Positions 17,463 to 27,429 of a DNA stretch of 34,383 nucleotides are shown piece after piece. Within the stretch, counting starts at the first letter, position 1, and each line of letters begins with the position of its first letter. The position numbers and the translations under genes are program-made. The notes below the pieces were generated by a model, which worked only from the letters and a program-made list of their open reading frames with translations, was not told where the DNA came from and did no database searches. Source of the stretch: Acidobacteriota bacterium (lineage in GTDB: Bacteria > Acidobacteriota > Terriglobia > Acidiferrales > UBA7541); contig QHYU01000135.1 of the NCBI GenBank assembly GCA_003224235.1, forward strand, positions 1 through 34,383, given 5' to 3'.

Positions 17463-17594
17463 ACACAGTCCCGCGGGCGTCCACAGCGAGAATGATTGTA
17501 ATGATTGTACTGGTGGCGTCACCCGCCGTTCCACATGGAAAGTTGTTGTTGGAACGGGCTCGGTCAGACAGGTTCGCGTTTTGGCGCGGGCCAG

Positions 17595-18032
17595 CTAGCC
17601 GCCGGCCTTTTTTTCCTCAGGCTCTGCGGGCGCTTCCTTCCTGGCGGCCTTATCCTTCTTTTCTTTCTTTTTGAGCTCGGAACCGATCAGCTCCAGGATG
17701 GCGAGCCTGGCTCCGTCGCCAATCCGCCGGCCAGCCTGGACAATTCGCGTATAGCCGCCCGCGCGCTCGGCAAAGCGCGGAGCGACATCGTTGAATAGTT
17801 TCTGTGTGGCCAGTGCAGTCATCAGGAATGCGGCTGCCTGGCGGCGCGAATGGAGCGTGTCGCGCTTGCCGAGCGTGATCATGTGCTCGGCAAGCGGCCG
17901 CGCAGCCTTCGCGCGGGTGAGCGTGGTAGTGATGCGCTCCCGCTCGATGAGGTTGGTGACCAGATTGCGCAGGGTGGCCCGGCGATGAGCGGGTTTGCGT
18001 CCGAGTTTGAATCCTGCATTGAGGTGTCGCAT
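17595..18032 (-). CDS. rplQ: Ribosomal protein L17
   Basis: A 145-residue large-subunit protein near the exit-tunnel rim, last gene of the alpha-operon segment. [24 protein letters not shown] is the diagnostic N-terminus (only its first residues are needed), and [17 protein letters not shown] is the central signature. ATG 18032 has GGGAG upstream; an earlier in-frame start would reach into rpoA and lacks homology. The C-terminal 30 residues are a Lys/Glu/Ala-rich tail ([18 protein letters not shown]…), longer than in compact L17 proteins. It starts 14 bp after rpoA ends. Confidence 0.96.
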   Translation of the reverse strand: MRHLNAGFKLGRKPAHRRATLRNLVTNLIERERITTTLTRAKAARPLAEHMITLGKRDTLHSRRQAAAFLMTALATQKLFNDVAPRFAERAGGYTRIVQAGRRIGDGARLAILELIGSELKKKEKKDKAARKEAPAEPEEKKAGG

Positions 18033-18046
18033 GGCTTCTCCCGGGC

Positions 18047-19075
18047 TTACAAGCCCGCAGTTTCCTCCGGGGTAGGCGGCGCAGTCTGGCTGGGCAGTGG
18101 CGGCCAAATGATGTGGCCGCGCTCGTCGAACTTCATACCCAGGCTGAGGCCCATCTTGTGCAGGATCTCCTTGATCTCATTGAGCGATTTCCGGCCGAAG
18201 TTTTTGGTCTTCAGCATCTCGTTTTCACTCTTCTGCACGAGCTCGCGGATACTCTGAATATTCGCGTTTTTCAGGCAATTGTAGGAGCGGACAGAAAGTT
18301 CGAGCTCTTCGACCGAGCGGTCCAGGTGTTCCAGCCGCGGGTCGTTGTAAGCCTCGGACGGCTCCTCAGGCAACTCGGGCTGCTCTTCAAAGTTAATGAA
18401 GATGCTCATGTGGTCCTTGATGAGCTTCGAGGCCAGGCCGATGGCGTCCTGCGGGGTGATGGCTCCGTTGGTCCACACCTCGAGCGCCAACTTCTCATAG
18501 TCGGTCATCTGGCCCAGCCGAGCCGCTTCGACTGAGTAGTTCACCTTGCGCACCGGCGAGTGCACCGAGTCCACGGGGATGTAACCGAGGGGCAGGTCCT
18601 CGTCGAAGTTGCGGTCGGCAGAGACGTACCCGCGGCCGTTCTTCACCCGCATCTCCAGTGGCAGCTTCCCGCCCTCACTCACGGTGGCGATATAGACGGT
18701 CTTGTCGAGCACGGCGAAGTCGGCATCCTCCTCGATCATCGCGGAGGTAACCACGCCGGGGTTTTCAACGTTAAGATAGATCGTCTTCGGCTGGTCGCTA
18801 TTGAGTTTGAGCGGCACCTGTTTCAGGTTAAGGATGATATCGGTGGCATCCTCGACCACGCCGGGGATGGACGAGAATTCGTGCAGCACGCCCTCGATCT
18901 TTACGGCGGTGATGGCCGCGCCCTCGATCGAGCTGAGGAGCGCCCGCCGCAGTGCGTTGCCAACGGTGGTGGCCCAGCCGCGCTCAAACGGCTGCGCGGA
19001 GAAGGCCCCGTATTTATCGGTTAGCGTCTCCAGCTCGGCCGCCAACCGCTTCGGCTTCTGAAAACCTTTCCACAT
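18047..19075 (-). CDS. rpoA: RNA polymerase alpha subunit
   Basis: A 342-residue subunit that nucleates RNA polymerase assembly. The N-terminal domain (about 1-235) has [20 protein letters not shown], the dimerisation signature, and [24 protein letters not shown] Glu/Pro linker (about 235-262) leads to the C-terminal domain with [16 protein letters not shown] and [15 protein letters not shown], the helix-hairpin-helix that touches UP elements and activators. Length is typical or slightly long. GGAGG lies upstream of ATG 19075. It sits between rpsD and rplQ as in most bacteria. Confidence 0.98.
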   Translation of the reverse strand: MWKGFQKPKRLAAELETLTDKYGAFSAQPFERGWATTVGNALRRALLSSIEGAAITAVKIEGVLHEFSSIPGVVEDATDIILNLKQVPLKLNSDQPKTIYLNVENPGVVTSAMIEEDADFAVLDKTVYIATVSEGGKLPLEMRVKNGRGYVSADRNFDEDLPLGYIPVDSVHSPVRKVNYSVEAARLGQMTDYEKLALEVWTNGAITPQDAIGLASKLIKDHMSIFINFEEQPELPEEPSEAYNDPRLEHLDRSVEELELSVRSYNCLKNANIQSIRELVQKSENEMLKTKNFGRKSLNEIKEILHKMGLSLGMKFDERGHIIWPPLPSQTAPPTPEETAGL

Positions 19076-19131
19076 CTTCGTGTTCCCTCCTCCCCGGCCT
19101 GGCCGGGGACAATTCGAATCTCCTTGCGCGC

Positions 19132-19767
19132 CTACTTCGAGTACAACTCGACGATGAGCTGTTCGGTGATGGGCGGCGTCTGCACGTCAACGCGCTTGGG
19201 CAGCGCAACGACACGGGCCTTGAAGTGCTCGCGGTCGATCTCCAGCCACGGCACCGTGTTCTGGCTCTGGGCGACATTGCGCGCTTCGAGTACCATCGGG
19301 TTCTGGTGCATATTTTCCTTCAGGTTGATCTCTTCGCCCACGTCCACCAGGTAGGACGGGATATTCACCTTACGCCCGCGGACGCGGATGTGGCCATGCA
19401 GGATGAACTGCCGCGCTTGCGCCCGCGACGACGCCAGGCCCATGCGGCAGACCACGCTATCCAGGCGCCGCTCGAGCATCACGATCAGGTTTTCGCCCGT
19501 GGGGCCCTTGGCCCGCTCGGCCTTCTCAACATAGGTGCGGAATTGCCGCTCGAGCAACCCGTAAGTGCGTTTCACCTTCTGCTTCTCGCGTAATTGCAAA
19601 CCGTAGCCAGCGAGCTTCTTGGCGCGGCGCGACTGGCCGTGCTGGCCGGGCACGAAGTTGCGCTTTTCGATGGCACACTTCTCAGTAAAACACCGCAGGC
19701 CTTTCAGGAAGAGCTTCTGGCCTTCCCGACGGCACAGCCGGCATACTGCTTCACGATGTCTTGCCAA
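19132..19767 (-). CDS. rpsD: Ribosomal protein S4
   Basis: A 211-residue primary 16S rRNA-binding protein. Cys9, Cys12, Cys26 and Cys31 form the zinc-binding N-terminal site of the C+ type of S4. The S4 RNA-binding fold follows ([28 protein letters not shown] as a region; key motif SRAQARQ). The C-terminus ends LIVELYSK, as usual. The start codon is TTG (19765-19767), supported by AAAGGAG about 8 nt upstream; no ATG lies nearby. In many bacteria S4 represses this operon by binding the leader, but no pseudoknot was identified here. Confidence 0.96.
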   Translation of the reverse strand: MARHREAVCRLCRREGQKLFLKGLRCFTEKCAIEKRNFVPGQHGQSRRAKKLAGYGLQLREKQKVKRTYGLLERQFRTYVEKAERAKGPTGENLIVMLERRLDSVVCRMGLASSRAQARQFILHGHIRVRGRKVNIPSYLVDVGEEINLKENMHQNPMVLEARNVAQSQNTVPWLEIDREHFKARVVALPKRVDVQTPPITEQLIVELYSK

Positions 19768-19806
19768 TTGCTCTTCTCCTTTGCTGCAAGGCAGCCGCAG
19801 CAGCCG

Positions 19807-20262
19807 TCAGACGCGGCGGCGCTTCGGCGGCCGACAACCGTTATGCGGAATGGGGGTCACGTCTTTGATCTGAACAATATGCAGCCCGGACGAGGCCAGC
19901 GCGCGGATTGCCGATTCGCGCCCTGAGCCAGGCCCCTTAACGCGTACCTCCACCGATTTCATGCCGAATTGGTCGCGCGCCGCGCCGGCGGCAGCCATCG
20001 AAGCTTGCTGCGCGGCGTAGGGCGTGCCTTTGCGCGAGCCCTTAAAGCCGATCGAGCCAGCCGACGACCAGCAGACCGCGCGGCCGTCGGGGTCAGTGAT
20101 GGTGACCATAGTGTTGTTGAAGGTGGCCTGAATGCACACCACTCCGTGCGGCACAATGCGCCGCTCGCGCTTTTTCTTGAACTCTTTCTTGCGCTTGCTA
20201 GGCTTGGCCGCAGCCGGTGCCCCTGCGGCTTCCTGCGGTTCTTTTGCCAAGTTCTGCTCCAT
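19807..20262 (-). CDS. rpsK: Ribosomal protein S11
   Basis: A 151-residue platform protein of the small subunit. The core starts at [21 protein letters not shown] and includes [14 protein letters not shown] and the C-terminal [16 protein letters not shown]. Ahead of it is a roughly 35-residue extension rich in Ala, Lys and Glu ([15 protein letters not shown]), making it longer than the usual 125-130 residues. No strong Shine-Dalgarno precedes ATG 20262, so a slightly later start cannot be ruled out, but none with a better site is evident. It lies between rpsM and rpsD. Confidence 0.95.
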   Translation of the reverse strand: MEQNLAKEPQEAAGAPAAAKPSKRKKEFKKKRERRIVPHGVVCIQATFNNTMVTITDPDGRAVCWSSAGSIGFKGSRKGTPYAAQQASMAAAGAARDQFGMKSVEVRVKGPGSGRESAIRALASSGLHIVQIKDVTPIPHNGCRPPKRRRV

Positions 20263-20308
20263 TTCGAGAGCGCAACCCCAAGGGGGTGGTCTCTCGGAGT
20301 TCAGCTTA

Positions 20309-20695
20309 CTACTTGCGGGCCATCACTTTCTTCTTGGCCGCAACTGCGCCCTTGCGCGGGCCCTTGCGGGTGCGCGCATTGGTGTGCGTCCGCTGGCCGC
20401 GGACCGGGAGGTTCCGCCGGTGGCGCAGCCCGCGATAACACTGAATTTCAATCAGCCGGCGAATGTTCATCTGCATCTCTTTGCGAAGATCGCCCTCGAC
20501 GCGGCCCTCAGACTCAATCGCCTGGCGCAGGCGGTTAATCTCCTCCTCCGTGAGATCCTTGACCTTCTTTGTGCAATCGACCTGGGCCTTTTCGCAGAGC
20601 GAACGCGCGCGCGCCTGCCCGATCCCGTAAATCGAGGTCAGGCCGACCCACAGGCGCTTCTGCGGCGGCAGATCTACACCAGCAATGCGTGCCAT
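20309..20695 (-). CDS. rpsM: Ribosomal protein S13
   Basis: A 128-residue head protein that contacts the P-site tRNA and bridges to the large subunit. [19 protein letters not shown] is the family N-terminus, ILxL-type helix-turn motif [15 protein letters not shown] follows, and the C-terminal region has [23 protein letters not shown]-type sequence (key core [14 protein letters not shown]). The tail ends in Lys-rich VMARK. GGAGGAG precedes ATG 20695. It follows rpmJ by 22 bp. Confidence 0.97.
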   Translation of the reverse strand: MARIAGVDLPPQKRLWVGLTSIYGIGQARARSLCEKAQVDCTKKVKDLTEEEINRLRQAIESEGRVEGDLRKEMQMNIRRLIEIQCYRGLRHRRNLPVRGQRTHTNARTRKGPRKGAVAAKKKVMARK

Positions 20696-20717
20696 GTGTG
20701 CTTCTCCTCCGTGGGTC

Positions 20718-20831
20718 CTAACCCTGGCGCTGCTTGTGCTTCGGGTTGATGCAGATCACTCGCACCACGCCTCGCCGATGGATTATCTTGCACTTGTCGC
20801 AAATCTTCTTGACGGACGACCGGACTTTCAT
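20718..20831 (-). CDS. rpmJ: Ribosomal protein L36
   Basis: A 37-residue protein, the smallest of the array and easily missed. It begins [16 protein letters not shown] and contains the complete zinc site Cys11, Cys14, Cys27 and His32 (C-x2-C-x12-C-x4-H), the C+ type of L36. It ends KHKQRQG and a TAG stop at 20718-20720. An AGGGAG lies directly before the ATG. Position between infA and rpsM is the conserved one. Confidence 0.96.
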   Translation of the reverse strand: MKVRSSVKKICDKCKIIHRRGVVRVICINPKHKQRQG

Positions 20832-20889
20832 CTCCCTGTCCTCGCTTCCCCAGCCCTGGGGCTTCCCGCTGCCGGCGACCGCCGCGCTG

Positions 20890-21153
20890 CTACTTATACC
20901 GGTAGACGATGCGTCCCCGGGTCAGATCATACGGCGAAAGCTCGACGGCGACCTTGTCTCCAGCCAGAATGCGGATGAAGTTCTTGCGCATCTTTCCGGA
21001 AATGTGTGCGAGCACCTGGTGCTTGTTCTCCAGCTCGACACGAAACATGGCGTTGGGCAGCGGCTCAATCACCGTGGCCATGACCTCGATAGCATCCTCT
21101 TTGGGATTGCCTGGGTCGGCCCTCTTTTTCTCTCGATCCGGCTTCTTCGCCAT
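20890..21153 (-). CDS. infA: Translation initiation factor IF-1
   Basis: An 87-residue OB-fold protein that occupies the ribosomal A site during initiation. The core reads [20 protein letters not shown], then [14 protein letters not shown] and [15 protein letters not shown], as in all IF-1 proteins. The first 17 residues ([17 protein letters not shown]) are a charged extension beyond the usual 72-residue length. GAGGG lies about 13 nt before ATG 21153, so spacing is long. An internal start would cut into the first strand, so this start is kept. It follows map by 15 bp. Confidence 0.94.
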   Translation of the reverse strand: MAKKPDREKKRADPGNPKEDAIEVMATVIEPLPNAMFRVELENKHQVLAHISGKMRKNFIRILAGDKVAVELSPYDLTRGRIVYRYK

Positions 21154-21168
21154 ACGCTCGCAGTTCCC

Positions 21169-21945
21169 TCACCAGGACGGCCCGGTGATCTCGCGCGGCC
21201 GGGTCAACACCCGGGGCCCGTTGGCGGTTACGGCGACGGTATGCTCGAAGTGGGCGGAATAGCTGCTGTCGGCGGTCACCGCCGTCCACTTGTCGTCGAG
21301 CATCTTCACCTCGGGCCGGCCGGCATTCACCATTGGCTCGATGGCCAGCACCAAGCCTTCCAGTAGGCGCGGCCCGTGACCAGGGCTGCCGTAGTTCGGT
21401 AGTTGCAGATCCTCATGCATCTTGGTGCCAATCGCATGACCCACAAACTCACGCACCACCGAAAAGCCGTGCTGCTCCACCCAGGTTTGTACCGCGGCCG
21501 AGACGTCGCTCAGCCGATTGCCCTGGCGCATCTTCTCAATCGCATGATCGAGTGATTCGCGCGTCACGCGCAGCAGCTTCTCCAGCTCCGGCCGAATCGC
21601 TCCTACCGGGACCGTCACGGCCGCGTCGGCGTAGTAACCTTCGGCCTCGACACCGAAATCGAGCGAAATAATGTCGCCTTCGCGCAGCTTCCGCGTGGCC
21701 GACGGGATGCCGTGAATCACCTCCTGATTGATCGAGGTGCATAGCACGCAGGGGTAACCCCGGTAGCCCTTAAACGCCGGCCGGGCACTATGTTCGGCAG
21801 TGCGCCGCTCAGCGAACCGTTCCAGGTCCATGGTCGTCATACCCGGCCGGATCATATCTCGCAGTGCGGTGAGCACGTCCCAGACAATCAACCCGGCGCG
21901 GTGAATTTTTTCCAGTTCCGCTTGCGACCTCAGAATGATCCCCAT
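21169..21945 (-). CDS. map: Methionine aminopeptidase, type I
   Basis: A 258-residue dimetal enzyme that removes the N-terminal Met from nascent proteins. The five metal ligands are all visible and nearly numbered as in E. coli: Asp96 (SLDFG), Asp107 (YADAA), His170 (VGHAIG), Glu203 (AIEPM) and Glu234 (HFEHT); His78 (VIHGIP) is the substrate-contacting His. No N-terminal zinc-finger or SH3-type extension is present. It lies between adk and infA, 15 bp from each, and is probably translated from the common mRNA. Confidence 0.97.
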   Translation of the reverse strand: MGIILRSQAELEKIHRAGLIVWDVLTALRDMIRPGMTTMDLERFAERRTAEHSARPAFKGYRGYPCVLCTSINQEVIHGIPSATRKLREGDIISLDFGVEAEGYYADAAVTVPVGAIRPELEKLLRVTRESLDHAIEKMRQGNRLSDVSAAVQTWVEQHGFSVVREFVGHAIGTKMHEDLQLPNYGSPGHGPRLLEGLVLAIEPMVNAGRPEVKMLDDKWTAVTADSSYSAHFEHTVAVTANGPRVLTRPREITGPSW

Positions 21946-21960
21946 CGTTTTCCAGGAGTC

Positions 21961-22650
21961 TCACTGAACTCGCCTCAGGATTCCCATAATCGAATGGGTC
22001 ACGGCATCCACATCCGGTCTGCCGTCCACGGTTTCGAGCACGCCCTGGCTGCGGTAGTAATCCACCAGCGGCTTGGTTTGCCGCTCGTATGCCACCAACC
22101 GCTCCTGGATCACCTCCTCGCGGTCGTCGGGCCGCTGGATCAGCTCGCCACCGTCGTTATCGCATCGGCCAGGCACCTTCGGCGGGCGGTCGTAGATGTT
22201 GTAGATTTCGCCCCCGACTTTGCACATGCGCCGCCCGGTCAGCCGCTTCAGCACCTGATCGTAATCAACCACAATGTACAGCACCAACGGGCGGTTGAAA
22301 CCCAGTCGGCGGAGCATTTCGTTCAACTTCTCGGCCTGCGGCAAGGTGCGCGGGAAGCCATCAAAGACGAACCCATTGGCGCAGTCGGGCTGTGAAATGC
22401 GCTCCTCGACCATGCCCAGCACAATTTCGTCTGGCACCAACTCGCCCCGCTCCATGATCGGCTTGGCCAGCAGGCCCAACGGGGTGCCACGGGCGACGTG
22501 GTCGCGCAACATGTCGCCGGTCGAGAGGTGCGGGATCCGGTACAGGCGCGCAACCTCCTGCGCCTGTGTGCCCTTTCCGGCGCCCGGCGGCCCCAGAAAA
22601 ATCACCGCTCGCTTCAGGCCGGCCGCCGGCGTGGGACCCAAACTAGCCAC
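21961..22650 (-). CDS. adk: Adenylate kinase
   Basis: A 229-residue enzyme interconverting ATP + AMP and 2 ADP. The P-loop is GPPGAGKGT (20-28), followed by STGDMLR, the AMP-site FDGFPRT (96-102), and a long LID domain. The LID positions that bind zinc in the Bacillus enzyme are here Cys143, Gly146, Cys163 and Asp166, so the second ligand is missing. The start is GTG 22650, which overlaps the secY stop by 8 bp (GTGGCTAG), so initiation is probably coupled. The first 13 residues extend beyond the usual N-terminus. Gene order secY-adk-map is standard. Confidence 0.96.
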   Translation of the reverse strand: MASLGPTPAAGLKRAVIFLGPPGAGKGTQAQEVARLYRIPHLSTGDMLRDHVARGTPLGLLAKPIMERGELVPDEIVLGMVEERISQPDCANGFVFDGFPRTLPQAEKLNEMLRRLGFNRPLVLYIVVDYDQVLKRLTGRRMCKVGGEIYNIYDRPPKVPGRCDNDGGELIQRPDDREEVIQERLVAYERQTKPLVDYYRSQGVLETVDGRPDVDAVTHSIMGILRRVQ

Positions 22651-24049
22651 GGCGGCTGCGCAGCCTTCCTTTCCTCACAAACCCTTCGTAGTGGCGCATC
22701 ACCAGTTGCGCCTCGAGCTGCTGCACGGTGTCCATCGCCACGCCGACTACAATCAACAGTGAAGTGCCGCCGAAATAGAACGTCACGCCAAGACCTTCCA
22801 GGACGAAGCGCCACGCGTGGGCATCAAACCAAGCCCCCAGAGCGCCGGGCAAGTGATGCAGTTTGATGCCGGCAATCATCCATTCCGGGATCAGGCAGAC
22901 CAGGGCGAGATAAACGCCGCCAACGAAAGTCAGCCGCCGGAGAATCTTGTTGATGTGTTCGGACGTGTTCCGCCCAGGTCGGATGCCGGGAATGAACCCG
23001 CCGTACTTGCGCATGTTGTCAGCGAGCTCCGTCGGATTGAACACGATGCCTACGTAGAAGAACGCGAACAGAATGATCAGCGTGACGTAGATCAGCGTGT
23101 ACAGCGGCTCGCCCCAAGAGAGCGCCTTGGCGAATTCGTCGAGAAACTTGAACTTCCTTTGGAAGAACAGGGCCAGCGTTCCCGGGAACGTGAGCAGGGA
23201 ACTGGCGAAAATCGGCGGGATCACCCCGCCGGAGTTCACCCGTAGAGGCAGATAGGTCATCTGCCCGCCCATGACGCGGCGGCCAACCACGCGCTTGGCG
23301 TATTGCACCGGGATGCGCCGCTGGCCTCCCTCAACCAGAACGATAAAGCCGACCACTGCCACCATCAGAACGACGAGTAAAATCAGAGCCAGACCGGTGA
23401 ACGGGCCCCACTGGTTGGTGCGGGCTTTTTCCCAGAGGTCGATGATGGCGCGCGGCAGGCCGACGACGATGCCTGTAAAAATAATGAGCGACATTCCGTT
23501 GCCGATGCCCCGGTCACTGATCTGCTCGCCCAACCACATGATGAAGGCCGTGCCGGTGGTGAGGGTCAGCATGGTCATCAGGATGAACCCGGCACCGGGG
23601 TTATAGACCAGCGACTCGCCTCCCTGGCCCGAGCGCTGCAGCGTGATGGCAATCGAGAACGACTGGAACGCGCTCAGCACGACGGTGAGATAGCGAGTGT
23701 ACTGCGTGATCTTGCGCCGCCCGAGCTCTCCTTCCTTTTGCAGCCGCTCGAGGTAGGGCCATACCACGGTCATTAACTGCAGAATGATCGAGGCAGTGAT
23801 GTACGGCATGATGCCCAGGGCAAAAATGGTCAAGCGGCGGAAGTTGCCTCCGCTGAACAGATCCAGGATGCCTAGAACCGAGCCCCGACCCTGCTCAAAG
23901 AGCTGCTGAAGCAGGTCGGCATTGATGCCCGGCGTGGGGATGTGCGCGCCAATGCGGTACACCGCCAGCATCGCCAGGGTGAACAGAACCCGCTTGCGCA
24001 GATCCGGAATCCGGAACAGGTTGGCCAGGGCCTGAAAGAAGCGGTTCAT
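22643..24049 (-). CDS. secY: Protein translocase subunit SecY
   Basis: A 468-residue channel of the Sec translocon with ten transmembrane segments. Recognisable features are [32 protein letters not shown] at the start (key part [11 protein letters not shown]), [17 protein letters not shown], the cytoplasmic [11 protein letters not shown] loop that binds the ribosome or SecA, and [21 protein letters not shown]. The ATG at 24049 overlaps the rplO stop as ATGA; an upstream in-frame start would lie inside rplO. It ends in a basic tail overlapping adk. Confidence 0.97.
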   Translation of the reverse strand: MNRFFQALANLFRIPDLRKRVLFTLAMLAVYRIGAHIPTPGINADLLQQLFEQGRGSVLGILDLFSGGNFRRLTIFALGIMPYITASIILQLMTVVWPYLERLQKEGELGRRKITQYTRYLTVVLSAFQSFSIAITLQRSGQGGESLVYNPGAGFILMTMLTLTTGTAFIMWLGEQISDRGIGNGMSLIIFTGIVVGLPRAIIDLWEKARTNQWGPFTGLALILLVVLMVAVVGFIVLVEGGQRRIPVQYAKRVVGRRVMGGQMTYLPLRVNSGGVIPPIFASSLLTFPGTLALFFQRKFKFLDEFAKALSWGEPLYTLIYVTLIILFAFFYVGIVFNPTELADNMRKYGGFIPGIRPGRNTSEHINKILRRLTFVGGVYLALVCLIPEWMIAGIKLHHLPGALGAWFDAHAWRFVLEGLGVTFYFGGTSLLIVVGVAMDTVQQLEAQLVMRHYEGFVRKGRLRSRRG

Positions 24050-24495
24050 GACAAGAGCTCGACTTTCCCTCCGGCGCCGGTGATCTTCTCCTGCGCCGAT
24101 TTGCTGAAGGCGTGCGCGCACACGGTCAGCGCCACCTTCAAGTTGCCGTCCCCCAGGATCTTCAGGGCATCGCGCTCGCGGCGCATCAGCCCGCGCGCGA
24201 CGAGTGCGTCGGGTGTGACGGTTTCGCCTGCCGCAAAGCCGTTCAACATCTCCACGTTGACCACCGTGAAGTTGCGGTCAAACGGGTTGTGAAAGCCGCG
24301 CTTGGGAATGCGGCGGTGCAGCGGCATCTGGCCGCCCTCGAAGCCGGCGCGGCGCGAATAGCCCTTGCGCGATTTCTGTCCCTTGTTGCCTTTGCCCGCG
24401 GTCTTTCCCAGCTTCGACCCTATGCCGCGACCGACGCGCACCTTGCGGTGCCGCGAGCCACGCGGAGGCCGCAGATTGGATAGATTCACAGCCAT
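24046..24495 (-). CDS. rplO: Ribosomal protein L15
   Basis: A 149-residue late-assembly large-subunit protein. The glycine- and arginine-rich N-terminal part ([53 protein letters not shown]) is the family hallmark and threads into 23S rRNA. The C-terminal globular part has [22 protein letters not shown]. The stop overlaps the secY start by 4 bp, and the gene begins 7 bp after rpmD ends, indicating tight coupling in the spc segment. Confidence 0.96.
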   Translation of the reverse strand: MAVNLSNLRPPRGSRHRKVRVGRGIGSKLGKTAGKGNKGQKSRKGYSRRAGFEGGQMPLHRRIPKRGFHNPFDRNFTVVNVEMLNGFAAGETVTPDALVARGLMRRERDALKILGDGNLKVALTVCAHAFSKSAQEKITGAGGKVELLS

Positions 24496-24502
24496 GTTCG
24501 CC

Positions 24503-24709
24503 TCAATCCCCTCTACTCTCTTGCACTTCGACCAGGTGACGCACCTTGTCGATCATCCCGCGAATCGCGGGTGTATCGGGCCGCTCGACCACCTGCTGCA
24601 TGCGACGGAAACCCAGGCCGCGGATGGTCTGCCGCATATCCTGCGGGCAGCCGATGAAGCTGCGCACCCACTTGATTCGCAGCGTACCTGATTTATTTTT
24701 GGTCGTCAT
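24503..24709 (-). CDS. rpmD: Ribosomal protein L30
   Basis: A 68-residue protein with the L30 pattern: [41 protein letters not shown] and KVRHLVEV. The family is about 60 residues; the extra length is at both ends. It contacts 23S rRNA domains II and V. It lies between rpsE (19 bp) and rplO (7 bp), the standard position. Confidence 0.95.
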   Translation of the reverse strand: MTTKNKSGTLRIKWVRSFIGCPQDMRQTIRGLGFRRMQQVVERPDTPAIRGMIDKVRHLVEVQESRGD

Positions 24710-24727
24710 TCCCGCCCCATGCCATTC

Positions 24728-25264
24728 TTACCTGGTGAGTTCTTCCACCGGTTTCGAGCGCATTTCGGCTACCTTAGCGATGTCCTTGAGGCGCAGCAGC
24801 GCATCAAACGTGGCCTTGACGACGTTGTGAGGATTCGAGGTGCCGATTGATTTCGTCAGCACATTGTGAATCCCCGCCACCTCCATTACCGCGCGGACCG
24901 GCCCGCCAGCGATGATGCCGGTGCCTTCCGGCGCGGGCTTGAGCAGCACCTGGCCCGAGCCGTAGTGACCAATGACCTGATGTGGAATCGTGCTGCCTTT
25001 CAGATTCAGCTTCACCAGATTCTTCTTCGCCTGCTCGATGGCCTTGCGGATGGCCATGGGCACTTCGCGAGCCTTGCCCATGCCGAACCCGGCGTGGCCT
25101 TGCTGGTCGCCGACGACCACGAGCGCCGAAAAACTCAGGTTCTTGCCTCCCTTCACCACTTTGGTGACCCGGTTGATGGCCACCACCTGGTCCTTCAAAC
25201 TGTTCGCGCTGACCTCCACCGGCCGGCGCACTGCAAGAGTCTCTCTGAGAATGTGTTTGGACAT
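24728..25264 (-). CDS. rpsE: Ribosomal protein S5
   Basis: A 178-residue protein of the decoding region that helps maintain fidelity. The double-stranded-RNA-like N-terminal domain contains [20 protein letters not shown] and [17 protein letters not shown]; the C-terminal domain contains [20 protein letters not shown] and [20 protein letters not shown]. Length is in the normal range. It starts 5 bp after the rplR stop and is the usual neighbour of rplR and rpmD. Confidence 0.97.
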   Translation of the reverse strand: MSKHILRETLAVRRPVEVSANSLKDQVVAINRVTKVVKGGKNLSFSALVVVGDQQGHAGFGMGKAREVPMAIRKAIEQAKKNLVKLNLKGSTIPHQVIGHYGSGQVLLKPAPEGTGIIAGGPVRAVMEVAGIHNVLTKSIGTSNPHNVVKATFDALLRLKDIAKVAEMRSKPVEELTR

Positions 25265-25269
25265 GGGTG

Positions 25270-25650
25270 TCAGAACTTCAATCCTGCTTCGCGGGCTGCT
25301 TCGGCCAGCGCCTGGACGCGGCCATGGTACTTGTACCCCCCGCGGTCGAACACTACTCGCTCGATGCCTGCGGCCTTGGCTCGCTCGGCAATCGCCTTAC
25401 CGATCAATTTGGCGGCCGCGACATTGCTACCGCCCTTGATCTGCGCGTGCGTGGTTTTGTCCAGTGAACTGGCCGCGACCAGGGTGCGGCCGCTGTGATC
25501 GTCGATCACCTGCGCGTAGATGTGGTTCAGTGAACGAAAGACGCACAGCCGCGGGCGTTCAGGTGTCCCTGCGACCTTCGTCCGCACCCGCAAGTGAACC
25601 CGCTGGCGGTGCGCGTTGCGCGCTAGCTTCCGTACCGGTACGGTTGCCAC
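25270..25650 (-). CDS. rplR: Ribosomal protein L18
   Basis: A 126-residue 5S rRNA-binding protein of the central protuberance. The basic start [20 protein letters not shown] is followed by the core [27 protein letters not shown] and [32 protein letters not shown]-type sequence (key core [14 protein letters not shown]). The start codon is GTG 25650, supported by AAGGAG about 7 nt upstream. It follows rplF by 11 bp. Confidence 0.96.
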   Translation of the reverse strand: MATVPVRKLARNAHRQRVHLRVRTKVAGTPERPRLCVFRSLNHIYAQVIDDHSGRTLVAASSLDKTTHAQIKGGSNVAAAKLIGKAIAERAKAAGIERVVFDRGGYKYHGRVQALAEAAREAGLKF

Positions 25651-25661
25651 GATGTTTCTCC

Positions 25662-26207
25662 TTACCCCGCGGTCTTGGCTGCGCCGGCCTTCCCAGCCTT
25701 CTTCTTCAGTCGCTCGCCGGTCAGGCGAATGCCCTTCTGCTTATAGGGGTCCGGCGGGCGCAGGCTGCGGAGGTCGGCAGCCACCTGGCCCACCAGGGCC
25801 TTGTCGGCACCGGTGACGGTCAGGTGGGTCTGCTTCTCGACGGTGATTTGGATTCCGTCGGGAATGGGGAACACGATCGGGTGTGAATAGCCCAGGCTGC
25901 AGTTGAGGGTCTTGCCTTTGACTTCGGCACGATACCCAACACCGACGATGTCGAGTTCCTTCTTGAAACCCTGCGTGATGCCTTGGACGGCGTTGGCTAC
26001 CAGCGCGCGCGCCAGGCCGTGCATCGCGCGATACTCTTCGCTCTGGCGGACAGCGATCAACACGCCATCGTTCTGCTCGAAGTGGATGCCCGGCGGCAGC
26101 TGCACACTCAGCTTAACCTTTGGCCCCTGCACCTCGACCGAGCCAGCGGTGATTTGCACTTTCACGCCCGGCGGTACCAGGATCGGTTTCCGTCCAATTC
26201 GCGACAT
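25662..26207 (-). CDS. rplF: Ribosomal protein L6
   Basis: A 181-residue two-domain protein near the GTPase-associated centre. [17 protein letters not shown] opens domain 1, and the second domain has the signature [24 protein letters not shown], the usual P-[DE]-x-YKGKGI-type motif. Length is typical, with a short Lys/Ala tail. It lies between rpsH (35 bp) and rplR (11 bp). Confidence 0.97.
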   Translation of the reverse strand: MSRIGRKPILVPPGVKVQITAGSVEVQGPKVKLSVQLPPGIHFEQNDGVLIAVRQSEEYRAMHGLARALVANAVQGITQGFKKELDIVGVGYRAEVKGKTLNCSLGYSHPIVFPIPDGIQITVEKQTHLTVTGADKALVGQVAADLRSLRPPDPYKQKGIRLTGERLKKKAGKAGAAKTAG

Positions 26208-26242
26208 ATTTATCTTTCGTACCTCTCTCCGGCTCTGCCGGC

Positions 26243-26641
26243 TTACCAGACTTCGCAGAGCACTTCGCCGCCGACGCGGGCCTTGCGCGCCGAGCGCCCG
26301 GTCATCACGCCTCGCGGCGTGGTCAGGATGTTGATGCCGAGGCCGCCCATAATCGGCCGGATCTCCAAGACAGCGACGTAGCGCCGGCTGCCGGGCTTCG
26401 AGACGCGGCGCAGGCCGGTGATCGCGCTGCGCTTGTCCGGGGTGTACTTCAAGAAGACACGAAGGGTCTTGCGCACCTTGCTCTCATCCACCAGCTTAAA
26501 GGTGGAGATGTAGCCTTCCTCCTTGAGGATGCGGGCGATCTCGGTCTTGAGCTTCGACGCCGGCACGTCCACGCGCGCGTGCTTGGCGCGGGCGGCGTTG
26601 CGGATGCGCGTCAGCAAATCCGAAATGGGATCTGTCTGCAT
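26243..26641 (-). CDS. rpsH: Ribosomal protein S8
   Basis: A 132-residue primary 16S rRNA-binding protein. It begins with [29 protein letters not shown] and ends with the diagnostic [30 protein letters not shown] (key motif [14 protein letters not shown]). In Escherichia coli S8 represses the spc operon by binding the rplE leader region; no mimic was sought successfully here. It follows rpsN by 15 bp. Confidence 0.97.
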   Translation of the reverse strand: MQTDPISDLLTRIRNAARAKHARVDVPASKLKTEIARILKEEGYISTFKLVDESKVRKTLRVFLKYTPDKRSAITGLRRVSKPGSRRYVAVLEIRPIMGGLGINILTTPRGVMTGRSARKARVGGEVLCEVW

Positions 26642-26656
26642 TTTCTTTCTCGTCCT

Positions 26657-26842
26657 TTACCAGCTAGCCTTAAGCACGCCCGGGATTTCGCCCCGCAGCG
26701 CCAAGCCGCGGAAGCAGATGCGGCACATCTGGAACTTGCGCAGGTACCCGCGCGGCCGGCCGCATATGCGGCAGCGGTTGCGCACGCGGATCTTGTACTT
26801 CGGCTTCCTGCGCATCTTGGCGAATTGACAGGTTCGCGCCAT
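26657..26842 (-). CDS. rpsN: Ribosomal protein S14, zinc-binding type
   Basis: A 61-residue short-form S14 with a complete zinc knuckle: Cys24, Cys27, Cys40 and Cys43 in [24 protein letters not shown]. The long zinc-free form is about 100 residues, so this genome uses the zinc type at this locus. It helps assemble the 30S head. GAGGAGAAGCG precedes ATG 26842. The gene sits between rplE and rpsH, as usual; it is often named rpsZ. Confidence 0.96.
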   Translation of the reverse strand: MARTCQFAKMRRKPKYKIRVRNRCRICGRPRGYLRKFQMCRICFRGLALRGEIPGVLKASW

Positions 26843-26869
26843 CGCTTCTCCTCTCGGCCTTCTCTCCCG

Positions 26870-27412
26870 TTATACGCGGAGCGGCACGCCCAGCAGCTTG
26901 AGCAACTCGCGTCCTTCCTCGTCGTTGCGCGCCGTGGTGGTCAGGGTGATATTCATGCCCTTGATCTTGTCCACCCGCGTGTAGTCAATTTCCGGGAAGA
27001 CGAGTTGGTCGCGCAGGCCCAGGGTATAGTTGCCGCGACCGTCGAAGGCGTTGGTCGGCAGACCCTTGAAGTCGCGCACGCGCGGCAGCACCACGTTGCA
27101 GAGCCGGTCCATGAACTCGTACATACGGTCGCCACGCAGGGTCACGCAGCAGCCAATCGGCATCCCCTTGCGGATCTTGAAGTTCGCAATCGACTTCTTC
27201 GCGCGGGTGATGATCGGCTTCTGCCCGGTGATCTGCGCCAGCTCTGCCGCCGCCACGTCGAGCAGTTTGACGTTTTGGCTGGCTTCGCCGAGTCCGATGT
27301 TGACGACGACCTTGGCAAGCTTGGGTACGGCCATCGGATTCTTGTATCCGAAGCGCTTCATCAGCGCCGGGACGACATCGTTGCGGTAACGTTCGCGTAG
27401 TCGGCTGATCAT
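26870..27412 (-). CDS. rplE: Ribosomal protein L5
   Basis: A 180-residue 5S rRNA-binding protein that forms an intersubunit bridge. It has [33 protein letters not shown], the signature [20 protein letters not shown] and [21 protein letters not shown] longer reading frame upstream lacks family homology, and ATG 27412 is preceded by a purine-rich GGGGAA, so the shorter protein is chosen; its length matches the family. It starts 17 bp after rplX ends. Confidence 0.96.
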   Translation of the reverse strand: MISRLRERYRNDVVPALMKRFGYKNPMAVPKLAKVVVNIGLGEASQNVKLLDVAAAELAQITGQKPIITRAKKSIANFKIRKGMPIGCCVTLRGDRMYEFMDRLCNVVLPRVRDFKGLPTNAFDGRGNYTLGLRDQLVFPEIDYTRVDKIKGMNITLTTTARNDEEGRELLKLLGVPLRV

Positions 27413-27429
27413 GTATTTCGTTCCCCGAA

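Noticed and set aside
17491-17508. Tandem AATGATTGT repeat
   Set aside because: Only two 9-bp copies, with no associated gene or dyad; probably chance or simple slippage.
17526-17557. CCGTTCC…GGAACGG inverted repeat between vanZ and rplQ
   Set aside because: A 7-bp stem with an 18-nt loop and no T-run on either strand; too weak to call a terminator, although the convergent position would suit one.
17006-17674. 222-codon plus-strand frame overlapping the VanZ gene
   Set aside because: The VanZ frame has clear family motifs and membrane segments; this alternative frame is Arg/Ala-rich and extends into the opposite-strand rplQ.
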